Made by a program: the position numbers and the translations under genes. From positions 1 to 62,934 of the IMG/VR virus record IMGVR_UViG_3300029309_000024: a stretch of DNA of 62,934 nt; one strand, 5' to 3'. Positions 50,679 through 58,926 of this stretch are shown here, in pieces. Under the pieces are notes generated by a model that ran no database searches, was not told where the DNA came from, and saw only the letters and a program-made list of their open reading frames with translations. Within the stretch, counting starts at the first letter, position 1, and each line of letters begins with the position of its first letter. The stretch is from a virus.

Positions 50679-50914
50679 TATTCTTTTGCTTTAAGATCTC
50701 TTAAATAACATTCTTCAATCTCATCTCTTAATACTCTTCTTGTCTTCTCTATATAGTTGACAGCATCCATTAATTCTTCTTGTATGTGTTGAAGCCATGT
50801 ATCTAAAGGTTGGTCATCTTTATGTAAAGTAATACCATACTTTTTATAACCTACATCAGATCTGTTAATAAACTTTTCTACTACTGATTTAATTACCTCG
50901 TCTCTTATTTTCAT
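50678..50914 (-). CDS. MazG-like/helical nucleotide-hydrolase-type small protein, 78 aa
   Basis: A central segment RSDVGYKKYGITLHKDDQPL is followed by WLQHIQEELMDAVNYIEK, which resembles short MazG-like or dATP/dGTP-associated helical proteins. EExxD in QEELMDA could coordinate metal. It abuts the MazG-fusion gene upstream and endonuclease I downstream, with shared start/stop bases. Confidence 0.6.
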   Translation of the reverse strand: MKIRDEVIKSVVEKFINRSDVGYKKYGITLHKDDQPLDTWLQHIQEELMDAVNYIEKTRRVLRDEIEECYLRDLKAKE

Positions 50915-51672
50915 TATTCGTCTTTTACAAATGTTCCGTTTACCATTCTCCCAGTTCTACTAGAAATCTCATCATAAGCAGACTGTATGCAAGTTTCAAT
51001 TGAAACGCCGTTAAGTTCGGCGAGATTAGTAAGAACAACAACGCTATCACCAATAGCATCGATAATACCATCTTTATCGTTCTTAAGAAGGGATTGTGAT
51101 AATTCTCCTGTTTCTTCATATAATTTTATTAATTGTGTTTTAGAATCTCCTTTTGTTATTAGATCCCTTTCGTTTGCCCACTCTCTTATTAATTCAAATA
51201 AGGATATTTTTTCGTATGTAGAGTCGGCTAAAAATGCCTCGTAATAAGCTTTATTGTATATGTAGCTTCTGTCTTTATCATACATTGAAACATATGAATT
51301 AGCTTTAATCCATTCAATTGTTTCTTCTGATACTTCAAAACTACCTAAAGCTGTTTCCCATTTAAATCCTAAATTCTTTTTTAACTCTTTAGCTAATTGT
51401 TTTTTAGGGTATGGAAATGTTGAGGTTTGCTCTGTTGCGTTTATCTTCATTTTATTTACTAAATTTTTATATAATGTTCTATCTACTTTGTACCCATAAA
51501 ATTTTTGAAGCTCTATTTCTCGTGTTGATATATAATTAATATCAGACGAAGAATCTAGAACTTCATATTCTTTAGGCTTATAACCCTGCACAAGCGTAAC
51601 CCTGTTATTTAAATCACGTGTTACACCTATTTTTTTACCAGGAATATGATAAATATAATATACTTCTTCCAT
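50914..51672 (-). CDS. Fusion of GIY-YIG-like N-terminus with MazG pyrophosphohydrolase domain
   Basis: 252 residues. The N-terminus (YYIYHIPGKKIGVTRDLNNR and later ISTREIELQKFYGYKVD) follows the fold pattern of GIY-YIG-type domains. The C-terminal part (residues ~165-250) has the MazG signature KLYEETGELSQSL and DAIGDSVVVLTNLAEL. MazG proteins hydrolyse NTPs or (p)ppGpp-related nucleotides. This domain pairing is not one I know. The catalytic Arg/Glu of GIY-YIG enzymes are not all obvious, so the N-terminus may only bind. Confidence 0.65.
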   Translation of the reverse strand: MEEVYYIYHIPGKKIGVTRDLNNRVTLVQGYKPKEYEVLDSSSDINYISTREIELQKFYGYKVDRTLYKNLVNKMKINATEQTSTFPYPKKQLAKELKKNLGFKWETALGSFEVSEETIEWIKANSYVSMYDKDRSYIYNKAYYEAFLADSTYEKISLFELIREWANERDLITKGDSKTQLIKLYEETGELSQSLLKNDKDGIIDAIGDSVVVLTNLAELNGVSIETCIQSAYDEISSRTGRMVNGTFVKDE

Positions 51673-51679
51673 GTTATTT

Positions 51680-52513
51680 TTATTTTCCCACAGATAATTC
51701 TGCTTTAATAGCAGGACTGTGATTGTATCCTTCTAATGTTATAGTATCTTTATTAGGAATAAATACAAAATCATTTGCACCTTCTCTTAATTTAATACCA
51801 CCCCAACTCATTTTAAGTTTAGGTAAATCGTATTGCTTTGCTGCAATATACTCTTCAGCTTGTTCTAAATGATTATTATATAAATGACAATCACCTAAGC
51901 TAGCTATAAGAGTTCCTGGTTTATAACCTGCACCGTCTGCTATCATTTCTAATAGCAAACCGTACATAGTTATATCATATGGTAATCCAAGAAATACATC
52001 AGCACTTCTTTGTTGCCACATTAAGTCCAGTTTATCATCGTTACAAAATAACTGGAAGTTATAATGACAAGGAGGGAGTACCATATCGTGAAGATCGTGA
52101 ACGTTCCAAGCTGATACCATGAGTCGTCTACTGGTGGGATTTTCCCTAAGCTCCTGTAAAACCATTTGTAATTGATCGATGCCATTAGCATGGCGCCACT
52201 GGTGGCCGTAAACGGGACCAAGTGTTCTATCAGTCCGATTAGATCTTTGATAATCAGGAATCCAATACTTGACACCGTTGTCAATAAGATAGTCCAAGTC
52301 GCTTCTGCCTTCGACAATCCAAAATAATTCTGTTTTTGCATGATTAAATATAATTTTCTTTTTTGTTAGTATAGGAAAGCCAAGTTTCATATCATGATAT
52401 AACATTCTACCAAATACTGCTCTTGTACCTGTACCTGTTCTATCTGCTTTTTCTTTACCTCCGTGCAATATGCCGGACATTAATCCTGTGTATTCAGTTT
52501 CTATATTTCTCAT
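51680..52513 (-). CDS. thyA: Thymidylate synthase
   Basis: 277 residues from the start at 52513 (MRNIETEYTGLM). A 23-residue upstream extension is possible but overlaps the previous gene. Folate-type ThyA motifs are present: DRTGTGTRAVFG, LDYLIDNGVKYWI, DLGPVYGHQWRH-like TLGPVYGHQWRH, the catalytic Cys in MVLPPCHYNFQ, and QRSADVFLGLPYDI with LGDCHLYNNH. It converts dUMP to dTMP and complements the reductase. Confidence 0.95.
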   Translation of the reverse strand: MRNIETEYTGLMSGILHGGKEKADRTGTGTRAVFGRMLYHDMKLGFPILTKKKIIFNHAKTELFWIVEGRSDLDYLIDNGVKYWIPDYQRSNRTDRTLGPVYGHQWRHANGIDQLQMVLQELRENPTSRRLMVSAWNVHDLHDMVLPPCHYNFQLFCNDDKLDLMWQQRSADVFLGLPYDITMYGLLLEMIADGAGYKPGTLIASLGDCHLYNNHLEQAEEYIAAKQYDLPKLKMSWGGIKLREGANDFVFIPNKDTITLEGYNHSPAIKAELSVGK

Positions 52514-52796
52514 AATAATATTCACATGTTTTATACATTTGTTCGTGACACTCTCCTGCTTTATAGCAATCAGGTGAAACATTTACTTTCTCTCCTTTTT
52601 TATATGGGCCTATAGCAATTGTAATATGCCAGCATTTAGGACTTGAACCTGGAGTTTCAGGTTTGTACGATATTCTTATATTATTTTTAACGCACCAAGT
52701 CCAAGCTTCTAGTTGTTGTATAGTCGGAAAGTATGTGCCCATTACACCTTTCTTTCTTTTTCTTCCAACATCTAAAGGCCTTACTGATCCTGCCAT
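52494..52796 (-). CDS. Unknown protein between primase-helicase and thyA, 100 aa
   Basis: Contains WHITIAIGPYKKGEKVNVSP and a C-terminal cysteine cluster (DCYKAGECHEQMYKTCEYYY). A basic N-terminus (GRKRKKGVMG) precedes a Trp/Cys helix. It starts one base after the primase-helicase ends and overlaps thyA by 20 bases. No family is recognised. A metal-binding role is possible. Confidence 0.65.
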   Translation of the reverse strand: MAGSVRPLDVGRKRKKGVMGTYFPTIQQLEAWTWCVKNNIRISYKPETPGSSPKCWHITIAIGPYKKGEKVNVSPDCYKAGECHEQMYKTCEYYYEKYRN

Positions 52797-52797
52797 A

Positions 52798-54519
52798 TTA
52801 TTCCCAAGGCATTATTGTATTTTCCGGTATAGCTTCAGTATAAGGAACGTAACAACCAGATTTTGGTTCCCACGTAAAGAATGATTCACCGCCATTCTCT
52901 CCTAAGTTTTGAAACTTTACTTTTAATACTTTTACCTTTGTTGTTTTATTTTCATAATCTCTATGAACTAATAAACCGTGGTAACTAGCGTCATACCATT
53001 CACCACCACCTTTAATGTTATACATCGTAGGTTCCTCTATTTTACCATTAGCGTCTTTATACATTTTAGTTGGGTGAGCAACTATTATAACTAATACATC
53101 ATATTTTTTAGCAAACATTTCAATCTTAGTTAAGTATTCTAATGTGTATACATTGACATCTCCATTGTTAGAATCTAAATCTCTAACTTTATTAAATGGA
53201 TCAATTACAAGGCATTTGATACCTTTACGTTTTACAAGCTCAGCACCTTTTTTTAATACTGAATCTAATGTATAACGTTCCATATCGATAAAATAAAAGT
53301 TATCGTTTATATATTCTGCTGTTTGGCTCCATTTATCATTACCAATATCCTTTCTAGATGGCATACCTTGCCAAGCTTTTCTCATTAACTTATGAGCGTG
53401 TAAATATGTAGGAGCATTTTCTGGTGATGCGAAAGCTGTTTTCCAACTATATTGTTGGTTATAACCTATAACCATTTGATCAACAAAGTCAGACTTTCCA
53501 GAAGATGGAATACCTGTAACAGTTATAAACTGTCCGGTGTATGTAGAAAATATTTCATCAAAATTACGTAAACCTATTTGGAACCCCGGTTTAAAACCGT
53601 TTTCAACAAAGTCAGTAACTTCGTTTTCAATATCTTTAAAAGTTGTGACATTTTCAAGAGGTACTGGCCTCGCGTCGTTGATAGTTTTTGATAATCTTTC
53701 AGATCCATATTTTAATAAATATTCGTTTGCGTCTTTACAATCTTCAAATGAAACTGTATAACAAACTTCGGCGCCTAGCCTTCTTATTAGTTCTTGTTTT
53801 AATGCTTGTCCTGGCTCATCATTATCAACAGCTATAATTATCTTTTCAATGCCTGTAAAGTAATCTATACAGTTATCTAAGTAATCTAAATTATTTGTAC
53901 CTAATGTTGCGCCGTTTGGAACTGATATAGCGTTAGATATACCTGCTTCGTGTAAAGCTAATACATCTATTTCACCTTCAGTTATAACACAAAAAGAATG
54001 GCCGACAATAGCGTCAATATTATAAAAGATTTTTTCAGCACCTTTATAAAGCTTGAAGTTCTTGCGACCATCTCTGTATTTTATATTAATGAGTTCACCA
54101 CCCATCATATAATTAAACTTAATTGTGTTCTCTTCTTTAGAGGTTTGTGGCATAAACTCAGGACCCTCGGAAACATTTAAGTCTTCAAGAGTCTGCTGAG
54201 ATATACCTCTACTGTTAAACCACTCTACAATCTTTGAACCTACTGGTTTGTGGGTCTTAGTAGAAAAGTCTGGACGTACATAAACTTTGTCAGCCATTCC
54301 TTTTCTTTTAAAGGTATGTAGTTGAAATGTTTTATTGCAGTTATGACAAGTACCTAATCCTCTCTCCCAATCTAACGAAGCACACTTCTTTTTCTTATTC
54401 TCAGGTTTGCGTGTATGTGAACACGTAGGACATACGCTTTCAGCAGCGCCAACCTTTAAATCATATTGGTTAAACTGGTCGATCTCGAAACCATTAATTT
54501 CGGAATTGTTTACTTGCAT
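52798..54519 (-). CDS. Primase-helicase (T7 gp4-like)
   Basis: 573 residues. An N-terminal zinc-binding domain (CPTCSHTRKPE ... LGTCHNC, about residues 30-61) and a Toprim domain (CVITEGEIDVLALHEAG, about 177-192) are followed by a DnaB-type helicase. That domain has Walker A GIPSSGKSD at about 334-342 and Walker B CLVIDPFNKV, then VIIVAHPTKM. It unwinds DNA and lays down primers at the fork. The polymerase partner was not found in the window. Confidence 0.95.
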   Translation of the reverse strand: MQVNNSEINGFEIDQFNQYDLKVGAAESVCPTCSHTRKPENKKKKCASLDWERGLGTCHNCNKTFQLHTFKRKGMADKVYVRPDFSTKTHKPVGSKIVEWFNSRGISQQTLEDLNVSEGPEFMPQTSKEENTIKFNYMMGGELINIKYRDGRKNFKLYKGAEKIFYNIDAIVGHSFCVITEGEIDVLALHEAGISNAISVPNGATLGTNNLDYLDNCIDYFTGIEKIIIAVDNDEPGQALKQELIRRLGAEVCYTVSFEDCKDANEYLLKYGSERLSKTINDARPVPLENVTTFKDIENEVTDFVENGFKPGFQIGLRNFDEIFSTYTGQFITVTGIPSSGKSDFVDQMVIGYNQQYSWKTAFASPENAPTYLHAHKLMRKAWQGMPSRKDIGNDKWSQTAEYINDNFYFIDMERYTLDSVLKKGAELVKRKGIKCLVIDPFNKVRDLDSNNGDVNVYTLEYLTKIEMFAKKYDVLVIIVAHPTKMYKDANGKIEEPTMYNIKGGGEWYDASYHGLLVHRDYENKTTKVKVLKVKFQNLGENGGESFFTWEPKSGCYVPYTEAIPENTIMPWE

Positions 54520-54548
54520 TTAATTAAATTTATTTCTAGTTGTGGTTA

Positions 54549-54857
54549 TTAAAATGGTAAATCATCTTGTGCAACTTGCGGTTGAGCTGGAGCTGCTTGT
54601 TGTTGATCTCTTTTTACCGGTTGAGGAAACTCCCCGTCCGTCCATACTACAGAAGCATTACCTAAAAAAGTTCTAGGTTCCTTAGCTTCTCTCTCTTCTT
54701 TACTTTGAGCGATAGCTACGGGTCCGTGATTACCATAAGCGTCTACGTCATTGTTAACAGTAATAGTAATTGGTAAATACTTACCTTTCTTTCCTGTAAT
54801 AACTTTAGACTTATCTATAGCAGTCAGGTTTATACTTGTTTTAATTATTCCTGCCAT
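54549..54857 (-). CDS. Single-stranded DNA-binding protein candidate
   Basis: 102 residues. A compact beta-rich N-terminal part (SINLTAIDKSKVITGKKGKY, LPITITVNND) is followed by a Gln/Pro/Ala linker and the acidic tip DDLPF. That tip is the classic C-terminal partner-docking motif of SSB proteins. It lies directly upstream of the primase-helicase, supporting a fork role. The domain is not a textbook OB-fold by eye. Confidence 0.75.
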   Translation of the reverse strand: MAGIIKTSINLTAIDKSKVITGKKGKYLPITITVNNDVDAYGNHGPVAIAQSKEEREAKEPRTFLGNASVVWTDGEFPQPVKRDQQQAAPAQPQVAQDDLPF

Positions 54858-54859
54858 TA

Positions 54860-55027
54860 TTAATATGTTTGTAATTGTGAAAACATTCTTTGTAACTGTG
54901 CTTTATTAGCACCTGTTGTTCTTCTTAAGTTATCAACTGCTTTTACATGTGATTGATTACCGTAGAAGTTTCTTTCGCTTGTAGTCATACCTGTTACGCT
55001 ACAAGTTCTTTTTTTTGTTCTAGCCAT
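54860..55027 (-). CDS. Small basic protein, 55 aa
   Basis: MARTKKRTCSVTGMTTSERN, then FYGNQSHVKAVDNLRRTTG and LQRMFSQLQTY. A basic helical protein with the N-terminal Cys in a RTCSVTG context. It lies between the nuclease and the SSB-like gene. Unknown function, but the company it keeps suggests DNA metabolism. Confidence 0.65.
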   Translation of the reverse strand: MARTKKRTCSVTGMTTSERNFYGNQSHVKAVDNLRRTTGANKAQLQRMFSQLQTY

Positions 55028-55036
55028 AATATTAAA

Positions 55037-55780
55037 TTAAAGTGTTTTAGTTAAAAAAAATTGTGATGGATCAAAGCCATCTGTTTTAAAGAATAGTTCA
55101 TATGCTTCGGTAGCTCTAACAACTTTATCTCTACCTGATTCATAGAATTCATCCGAACAATCAAATATTCCTATCTGATGTGTTGTTTTATCCATTACGA
55201 TAAATAACATGTCATAACCGAACATCTCTTTATATATCCAAGCTTGACTGTCATAGTTGTATTTATATGCTGAATATTTAAATTTACTTATATCAGCACT
55301 TGTTTTGAGGTCTACTATAAGTTGCTCGTCCTCATTTATTATATCGGCTTTGCCTTTCCACATATTACCAAACAACCTTACTATCCCGGGTTGTTCGTAT
55401 TTGACACGTGCGCCTTTTCTTGAACCTTGTATATAATCCTTACATACATTATTCTTTAGCAACTTATCTCGCATTAAATTAATCTTATCAGCCTCGTGCT
55501 GTAATAAGCATAATTCACCATCGGAAATTTCCTTATACTTTTTTGTATTCCTTGTGCTAGATTCGATGATTTTATATTTATCAATCTTATCTGGTTCAAG
55601 TATACTTGTATGGAAATAACCACCAACTAAAAAGGCAGACGTCATTTGAGACGGTGCCTTAAAGCTTAATGGATCTTTTAATAATGCGGAAATATCTGAG
55701 TTACTTAAATACTGTTTACCAAATTTACCGTAGTAATGGTTATCGTCTTTAAGCTTCTCTAATACCTCTTCTTTTATCAT
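55037..55780 (-). CDS. PD-(D/E)XK exonuclease (recombination-associated)
   Basis: 247 residues. The core motif is WKGKADIINEDEQLIVDLKT (about residues 138-157), giving the Asp and Asp-x-Lys of the PD-(D/E)XK fold. LVGGYFHTSILEPDK upstream and SQAWIYKEMF downstream match RecB/Cas4-like and RecE-type phage exonucleases. It pairs with the adjacent ERF gene, an arrangement typical of exonuclease-annealase recombination modules. Confidence 0.85.
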   Translation of the reverse strand: MIKEEVLEKLKDDNHYYGKFGKQYLSNSDISALLKDPLSFKAPSQMTSAFLVGGYFHTSILEPDKIDKYKIIESSTRNTKKYKEISDGELCLLQHEADKINLMRDKLLKNNVCKDYIQGSRKGARVKYEQPGIVRLFGNMWKGKADIINEDEQLIVDLKTSADISKFKYSAYKYNYDSQAWIYKEMFGYDMLFIVMDKTTHQIGIFDCSDEFYESGRDKVVRATEAYELFFKTDGFDPSQFFLTKTL

Positions 55781-56314
55781 TTATAGTGTTGTTAATTGTT
55801 TTTCTTGCTCAGGTGTCATTGCATACTTCTTTTTAATTGAAGCAACTTTACCTCCTGATTTAACATATTCTTGTGCTTGCTTAAGCTGTGCTGCAGTCAT
55901 AGTTTGGCTACCATGTGTATTAGTAGCGTCTGAGTCTGCTGTATCATCTATAAGTAATAAATTACCTAAAGCATACTTTTTACCATAAGATGAAGCTGAA
56001 CCAAATTGTTGAGGTGTTTGCATACCTTTTTGATTCAAATCAATTCCAACCACAGCTGTAGCTGAAACAAATGAATTCAGGTCTTCACAGTCATGAATTC
56101 GTGCTTTTGATTGAATAATAGGAACATTGGCCCCCATACCCATTTGTAATTCCTCATGTATTACGAAATAAACTTTATATTTATCGCAAAATGGTTTAAG
56201 TGCTTCAAGAATATCTTCGGCTGATCTGAAGTTATATTTGCCGAATGAATTATAACGCGATTTTTTCGCTTTGAATTGTTGTTGAATTAAACTTAATTTT
56301 TCGTGTATTGTCAT
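55781..56314 (-). CDS. erf: ERF-type single-strand annealing protein
   Basis: 177 residues. The hallmark QQFGSASSYGKKYALGNLLL-IDDTADSDA lies at about residues 102-128, and an N-terminal helix and sheet (YNFRSAEDILEALKPF) fits the ERF family. ERF proteins promote strand annealing and genome circularisation. With the neighbouring exonuclease it would drive homologous recombination and may circularise terminally redundant DNA. Confidence 0.9.
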   Translation of the reverse strand: MTIHEKLSLIQQQFKAKKSRYNSFGKYNFRSAEDILEALKPFCDKYKVYFVIHEELQMGMGANVPIIQSKARIHDCEDLNSFVSATAVVGIDLNQKGMQTPQQFGSASSYGKKYALGNLLLIDDTADSDATNTHGSQTMTAAQLKQAQEYVKSGGKVASIKKKYAMTPEQEKQLTTL

Positions 56315-56349
56315 TGTGTATATATATTATTACGTGTTATTTTAACTAT

Positions 56350-56673
56350 TTAATTACCAAGTCTATAGAATAACCAAACTTGTTGTGATCTTGGTTTTGT
56401 TATTACTAAAGTGGTATTCCCGATGTAGAATAAAAGATTATACTCATCTTCTACATCATCTCTAATTACTCTTAGCTCCCCGTCAACTAATTCTAGTTTG
56501 CCAGACGCTAATATGCCTTTTGTATTTCTCCTAGTGAATGTTTCGTTAGGTTGAATTATTAAAAGTTCTTGATCTAAGTTATACCAATTGCCGTATAATT
56601 CTTGCGGTATTGGTTCAGACTTTTGCGTATAGCAAAAGCTTGTCATTAATAAAAATAAAATTAATATTCTCAT
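56350..56673 (-). CDS. Exported small beta-barrel (lipocalin-like) protein, 107 aa
   Basis: A signal peptide (MRILILFLLMTSFCYTQKSE) precedes LYGNWYNLDQELLIIQPNET, the GxW motif that opens lipocalin-like barrels. The rest is beta-rich with no catalytic motif. An exported protein within a DNA-replication/sigma cluster is unusual, and it may modify the envelope, for example by excluding other phages. It overlaps the sigma gene by four bases. Confidence 0.55.
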   Translation of the reverse strand: MRILILFLLMTSFCYTQKSEPIPQELYGNWYNLDQELLIIQPNETFTRRNTKGILASGKLELVDGELRVIRDDVEDEYNLLFYIGNTTLVITKPRSQQVWLFYRLGN

Positions 56674-57425
56674 AAAAAATCTAATACTTGTGATTTATCT
56701 ACTGTTTGTATTAAAGTATCAATTGCGTCTCTTTTAATTTGCGAAACGCGAACGTAGTTGGCAGTGCCTTCTATGTTAAGTTTCTGTGCAATTTCTTTTG
56801 CACTCATTTTATCACAGTCAAGTCCGTAGCTCATACGTAGTACATCATATTCTCTATCTGATAGATTTGTTTTCATAAGCCCTAATAGATACGCGTTTAT
56901 TATATCTATATTATACTTTTCCGATTTATCTGGAATTTGCATAAGAGCATTGTCCTCTTCATTTTCATACTCAACATCTATACTAGAAAATATACTGTTA
57001 AAAAACATTTGTACTATCTTCTTGTCGCCACCATCTGATTTTCTAATTTCATTAAGCTTGTATTCAGGTATTCTCATATTACCTCGATTAATATCAATCT
57101 CTCTTCTTATTGCACCTCGAATACGTTTCGACAAAAATGATTTAAGTGTTTTTTCTGGGTGCTCAGATTCGTTTATAACATTCCAATCAATACGATCGAC
57201 TGCTAAGATTAAACCTTCCGCGCCAGACTGTAATAAATCATTAATACTTAGAACGCCGGAAGCTTGGTCTGAAGTAGAAAAAGAACGTGCTACGGACTCA
57301 ACTAGTGGTAAATTTTCAATTATTATTGTATCTCTCTCTGAGTATTTACCCTCAGAGGCTAAATTTAAACTGTCTTCTAAATCAAGTTTATACCTGATAT
57401 AGTTTTGGACGTTATATCTTTTCAT
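56670..57425 (-). CDS. Phage-encoded RNA polymerase sigma factor
   Basis: 251 residues with sigma-70 family regions. Region 2 is at about 36-110 (LPLVESVARSF, SINDLLQSGAEGLILAVDRI, FLSKRIRGAIRREID). A region-3-like segment reads RGNMRIPEYKLNEI. Region 4 lies at about 188-240 (NLSDREYDVLRMSYGLDCDK, then SAKEIAQKL and a recognition helix with RVSQIKRDAI). It should redirect host RNA polymerase to phage promoters. The target is unknown. The 31-bp elements or the late gene promoters are candidates. Confidence 0.9.
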   Translation of the reverse strand: MKRYNVQNYIRYKLDLEDSLNLASEGKYSERDTIIIENLPLVESVARSFSTSDQASGVLSINDLLQSGAEGLILAVDRIDWNVINESEHPEKTLKSFLSKRIRGAIRREIDINRGNMRIPEYKLNEIRKSDGGDKKIVQMFFNSIFSSIDVEYENEEDNALMQIPDKSEKYNIDIINAYLLGLMKTNLSDREYDVLRMSYGLDCDKMSAKEIAQKLNIEGTANYVRVSQIKRDAIDTLIQTVDKSQVLDFL

Positions 57426-58035
57426 TTAAAAGTTTTTTTTCTCTAACTAATCCATTACTTATATTCCTATAAATAGTTCTTGTAGAGACGTTTAAAATAG
57501 TTGCTATCTTTTTTATTGTAATTTTTTCTTTGTTATCGTTAATTGTTAACATAGCTTCGTATATATCTTCAGGTGTAGCTTTTTTCTGTTTACCAATTAA
57601 CTTACCTATTATTTGTTGTTTTTGTTTTGTACTTAATCCTGAATTATCTCTAAAAATAACTTTTCTTGGTTTATTCTTAGGTCTATCACTATCGAAATCG
57701 ATTAAGTTTATTTCCTCAATCATTTTATCAATAATATTTTTAGGACAATTGAAAGTTATATAACCCATTTTTTTGTTTGCTATAAACCTTGCAAGCGTAT
57801 CAAATTGTAAGTGTGTCATTTCTTGATTTAAATACCACAATACAATTAAGTGCCATTTCAAAGATTTATATGTAGTTATCTTAGCTTTACTGCGAAATAA
57901 AGCATAACATTCATGAGTTCCGTGTTCATAATACCATCCCCAATCGTACTGTTTTGTAGGTATATCATCAACAGGGTCACGTCTATATAGTATTCTATTG
58001 TCAATTAAATATTTCAAATTTCTTTCAAATATCAT
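57412..58035 (-). CDS. DNA-binding protein with C-terminal helix-turn-helix, 207 aa
   Basis: The C-terminus contains KITIKKIATILNVSTRTIYR, a resolvase-type helix-turn-helix. The N-terminal ~120 residues (YDWGWYYEHGTHECYALFRS, then LIVLWYLNQEMTHLQFDTLA) do not match a family I know. It overlaps the sigma gene by 14 bases. It could be a replication initiator or transcription regulator. Confidence 0.65.
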   Translation of the reverse strand: MIFERNLKYLIDNRILYRRDPVDDIPTKQYDWGWYYEHGTHECYALFRSKAKITTYKSLKWHLIVLWYLNQEMTHLQFDTLARFIANKKMGYITFNCPKNIIDKMIEEINLIDFDSDRPKNKPRKVIFRDNSGLSTKQKQQIIGKLIGKQKKATPEDIYEAMLTINDNKEKITIKKIATILNVSTRTIYRNISNGLVREKKLLNEKI

Positions 58036-58277
58036 TTTTGCATAAAAGTAATTAGCTTTAAATATCTTTTGTATCTGTCTATATTAGATGATAATAAAAC
58101 TAATCTGTTTACTTTGTTATCTAATTTTACTCCTTTAAGTTTGTGTAATTCCATAGATTCATTTGTTATCTCGGAATGTAAATCATATAATCTTTGACCA
58201 ACAAAATTTAAATGTTTTTGTTTTCTTGAATAAAGATTATATTTTTTTCTTGTGTTATTTATTAATTCAAAAACCAT
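58032..58277 (-). CDS. Helical basic protein, 81 aa
   Basis: MVFELINNTRKKYNLYSRKQ... is a Lys/Leu/Asn-rich helical protein. The ATG at 58277 is preferred, with a longer frame from 58328 overlapping the preceding membrane peptide. It overlaps the next gene by four bases. No family is recognised. Confidence 0.6.
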   Translation of the reverse strand: MVFELINNTRKKYNLYSRKQKHLNFVGQRLYDLHSEITNESMELHKLKGVKLDNKVNRLVLLSSNIDRYKRYLKLITFMQK

Positions 58278-58378
58278 AAATCTTTTATTATAATACAGAG
58301 AGTAATAAACGATACAGCTATAATCCAAAGAGGTACCCCAATATAAATTAAAACTTTATTTAACTCTTTTTTTTGCAT
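58262..58378 (-). CDS. Single-pass membrane peptide, 38 aa
   Basis: MQKKELNKVLIYIGVPLWII continues with AVSFITLCIIIKDLWFLN. It is mostly one hydrophobic segment with a short charged N-terminus. It lies between two small genes and may be a host-membrane effector. Called from a clean start with no strong ribosome-site evidence. Confidence 0.5.
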   Translation of the reverse strand: MQKKELNKVLIYIGVPLWIIAVSFITLCIIIKDLWFLN

Positions 58379-58469
58379 ATCGTTTATTACTTTTCTGTGC
58401 TTGTTTTATTTTATCTCTAATTCCAAATACATTAGATGAAACTAGGTGCTTGTAAATACGGTAACTCAT
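58356..58469 (-). CDS. Small basic peptide overlapping its neighbour, 37 aa
   Basis: MSYRIYKHLVSSNVFGIRDK followed by a Lys/Arg/Gln-rich tail. It begins inside the 3' end of the 58432-58926 gene (38-base overlap) and ends inside the start of the membrane peptide gene. Overlapping packing like this occurs elsewhere on the minus arm. Confidence 0.45.
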   Translation of the reverse strand: MSYRIYKHLVSSNVFGIRDKIKQAQKSNKRYAKKRVK

Positions 58470-58926
58470 TGCTTAATACTATTCTTTTTTTATCGTTAAT
58501 ATAATAATTCCAGTATGCTTTTGATGAATGGCCTTTAACTTTATATTCATCAGGCATACATTGTGGTGGTTGTGTGAAAGGTGTATTGTCAATATATAAA
58601 GGTGGCGTGTATAGCACGTCTCTACACTTTTCAATTGTTAGATGTGTTTTACCATATCTATTAGTATACTCATCACCCAACGCCATCATGTACTGATATG
58701 TCCAATTGTAATTATCTAGACCTGAACGCACCCATATAGTTGATGGGTGGTTTACATGCGCCTTCTTGTATGGAACATAACTAGTATCATAATCTCTTTC
58801 CTCTCCAATTACATGATGTGCGGTACAAAGCATTTGCGCAGCTTCTAAAGGCATTTTAACTACATGCCTATTGTAATGATACTGCGCAGCTTTAACTGGA
58901 TCTGGGTGTAAGTAAAATATATTCAT
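58432..58926 (-). CDS. Conserved-looking phage protein of unknown function, 164 aa
   Basis: MNIFYLHPDPVKAAQYHYNR, then HVVKMPLEAAQMLCTAHHVI and HVNHPSTIWVRSGLDNYNW. His-rich with a fixed-looking N-terminus. Proteins starting MNIF.LDxDPxxAAxxHxDKHVVKM are common in phages, usually without an assigned activity. Some have been annotated as nuclease- or glycosylase-related, which I cannot confirm here. Confidence 0.7.
   Translation of the reverse strand: MNIFYLHPDPVKAAQYHYNRHVVKMPLEAAQMLCTAHHVIGEERDYDTSYVPYKKAHVNHPSTIWVRSGLDNYNWTYQYMMALGDEYTNRYGKTHLTIEKCRDVLYTPPLYIDNTPFTQPPQCMPDEYKVKGHSSKAYWNYYINDKKRIVLSNELPYLQAPSFI

Noticed and set aside
52514-52582. 23-residue N-terminal extension of ThyA
   Set aside because: It overlaps the preceding gene and adds sequence absent from the usual ThyA start; the ATG at 52513 gives a normal-length protein.
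56620-56640. TTTTGCTATACGCAAAAG palindrome resembling the promoter upstream string
   Set aside because: It lies inside the signal-peptide codons of the lipocalin-like gene and lacks the TACGA and GATAAT parts.
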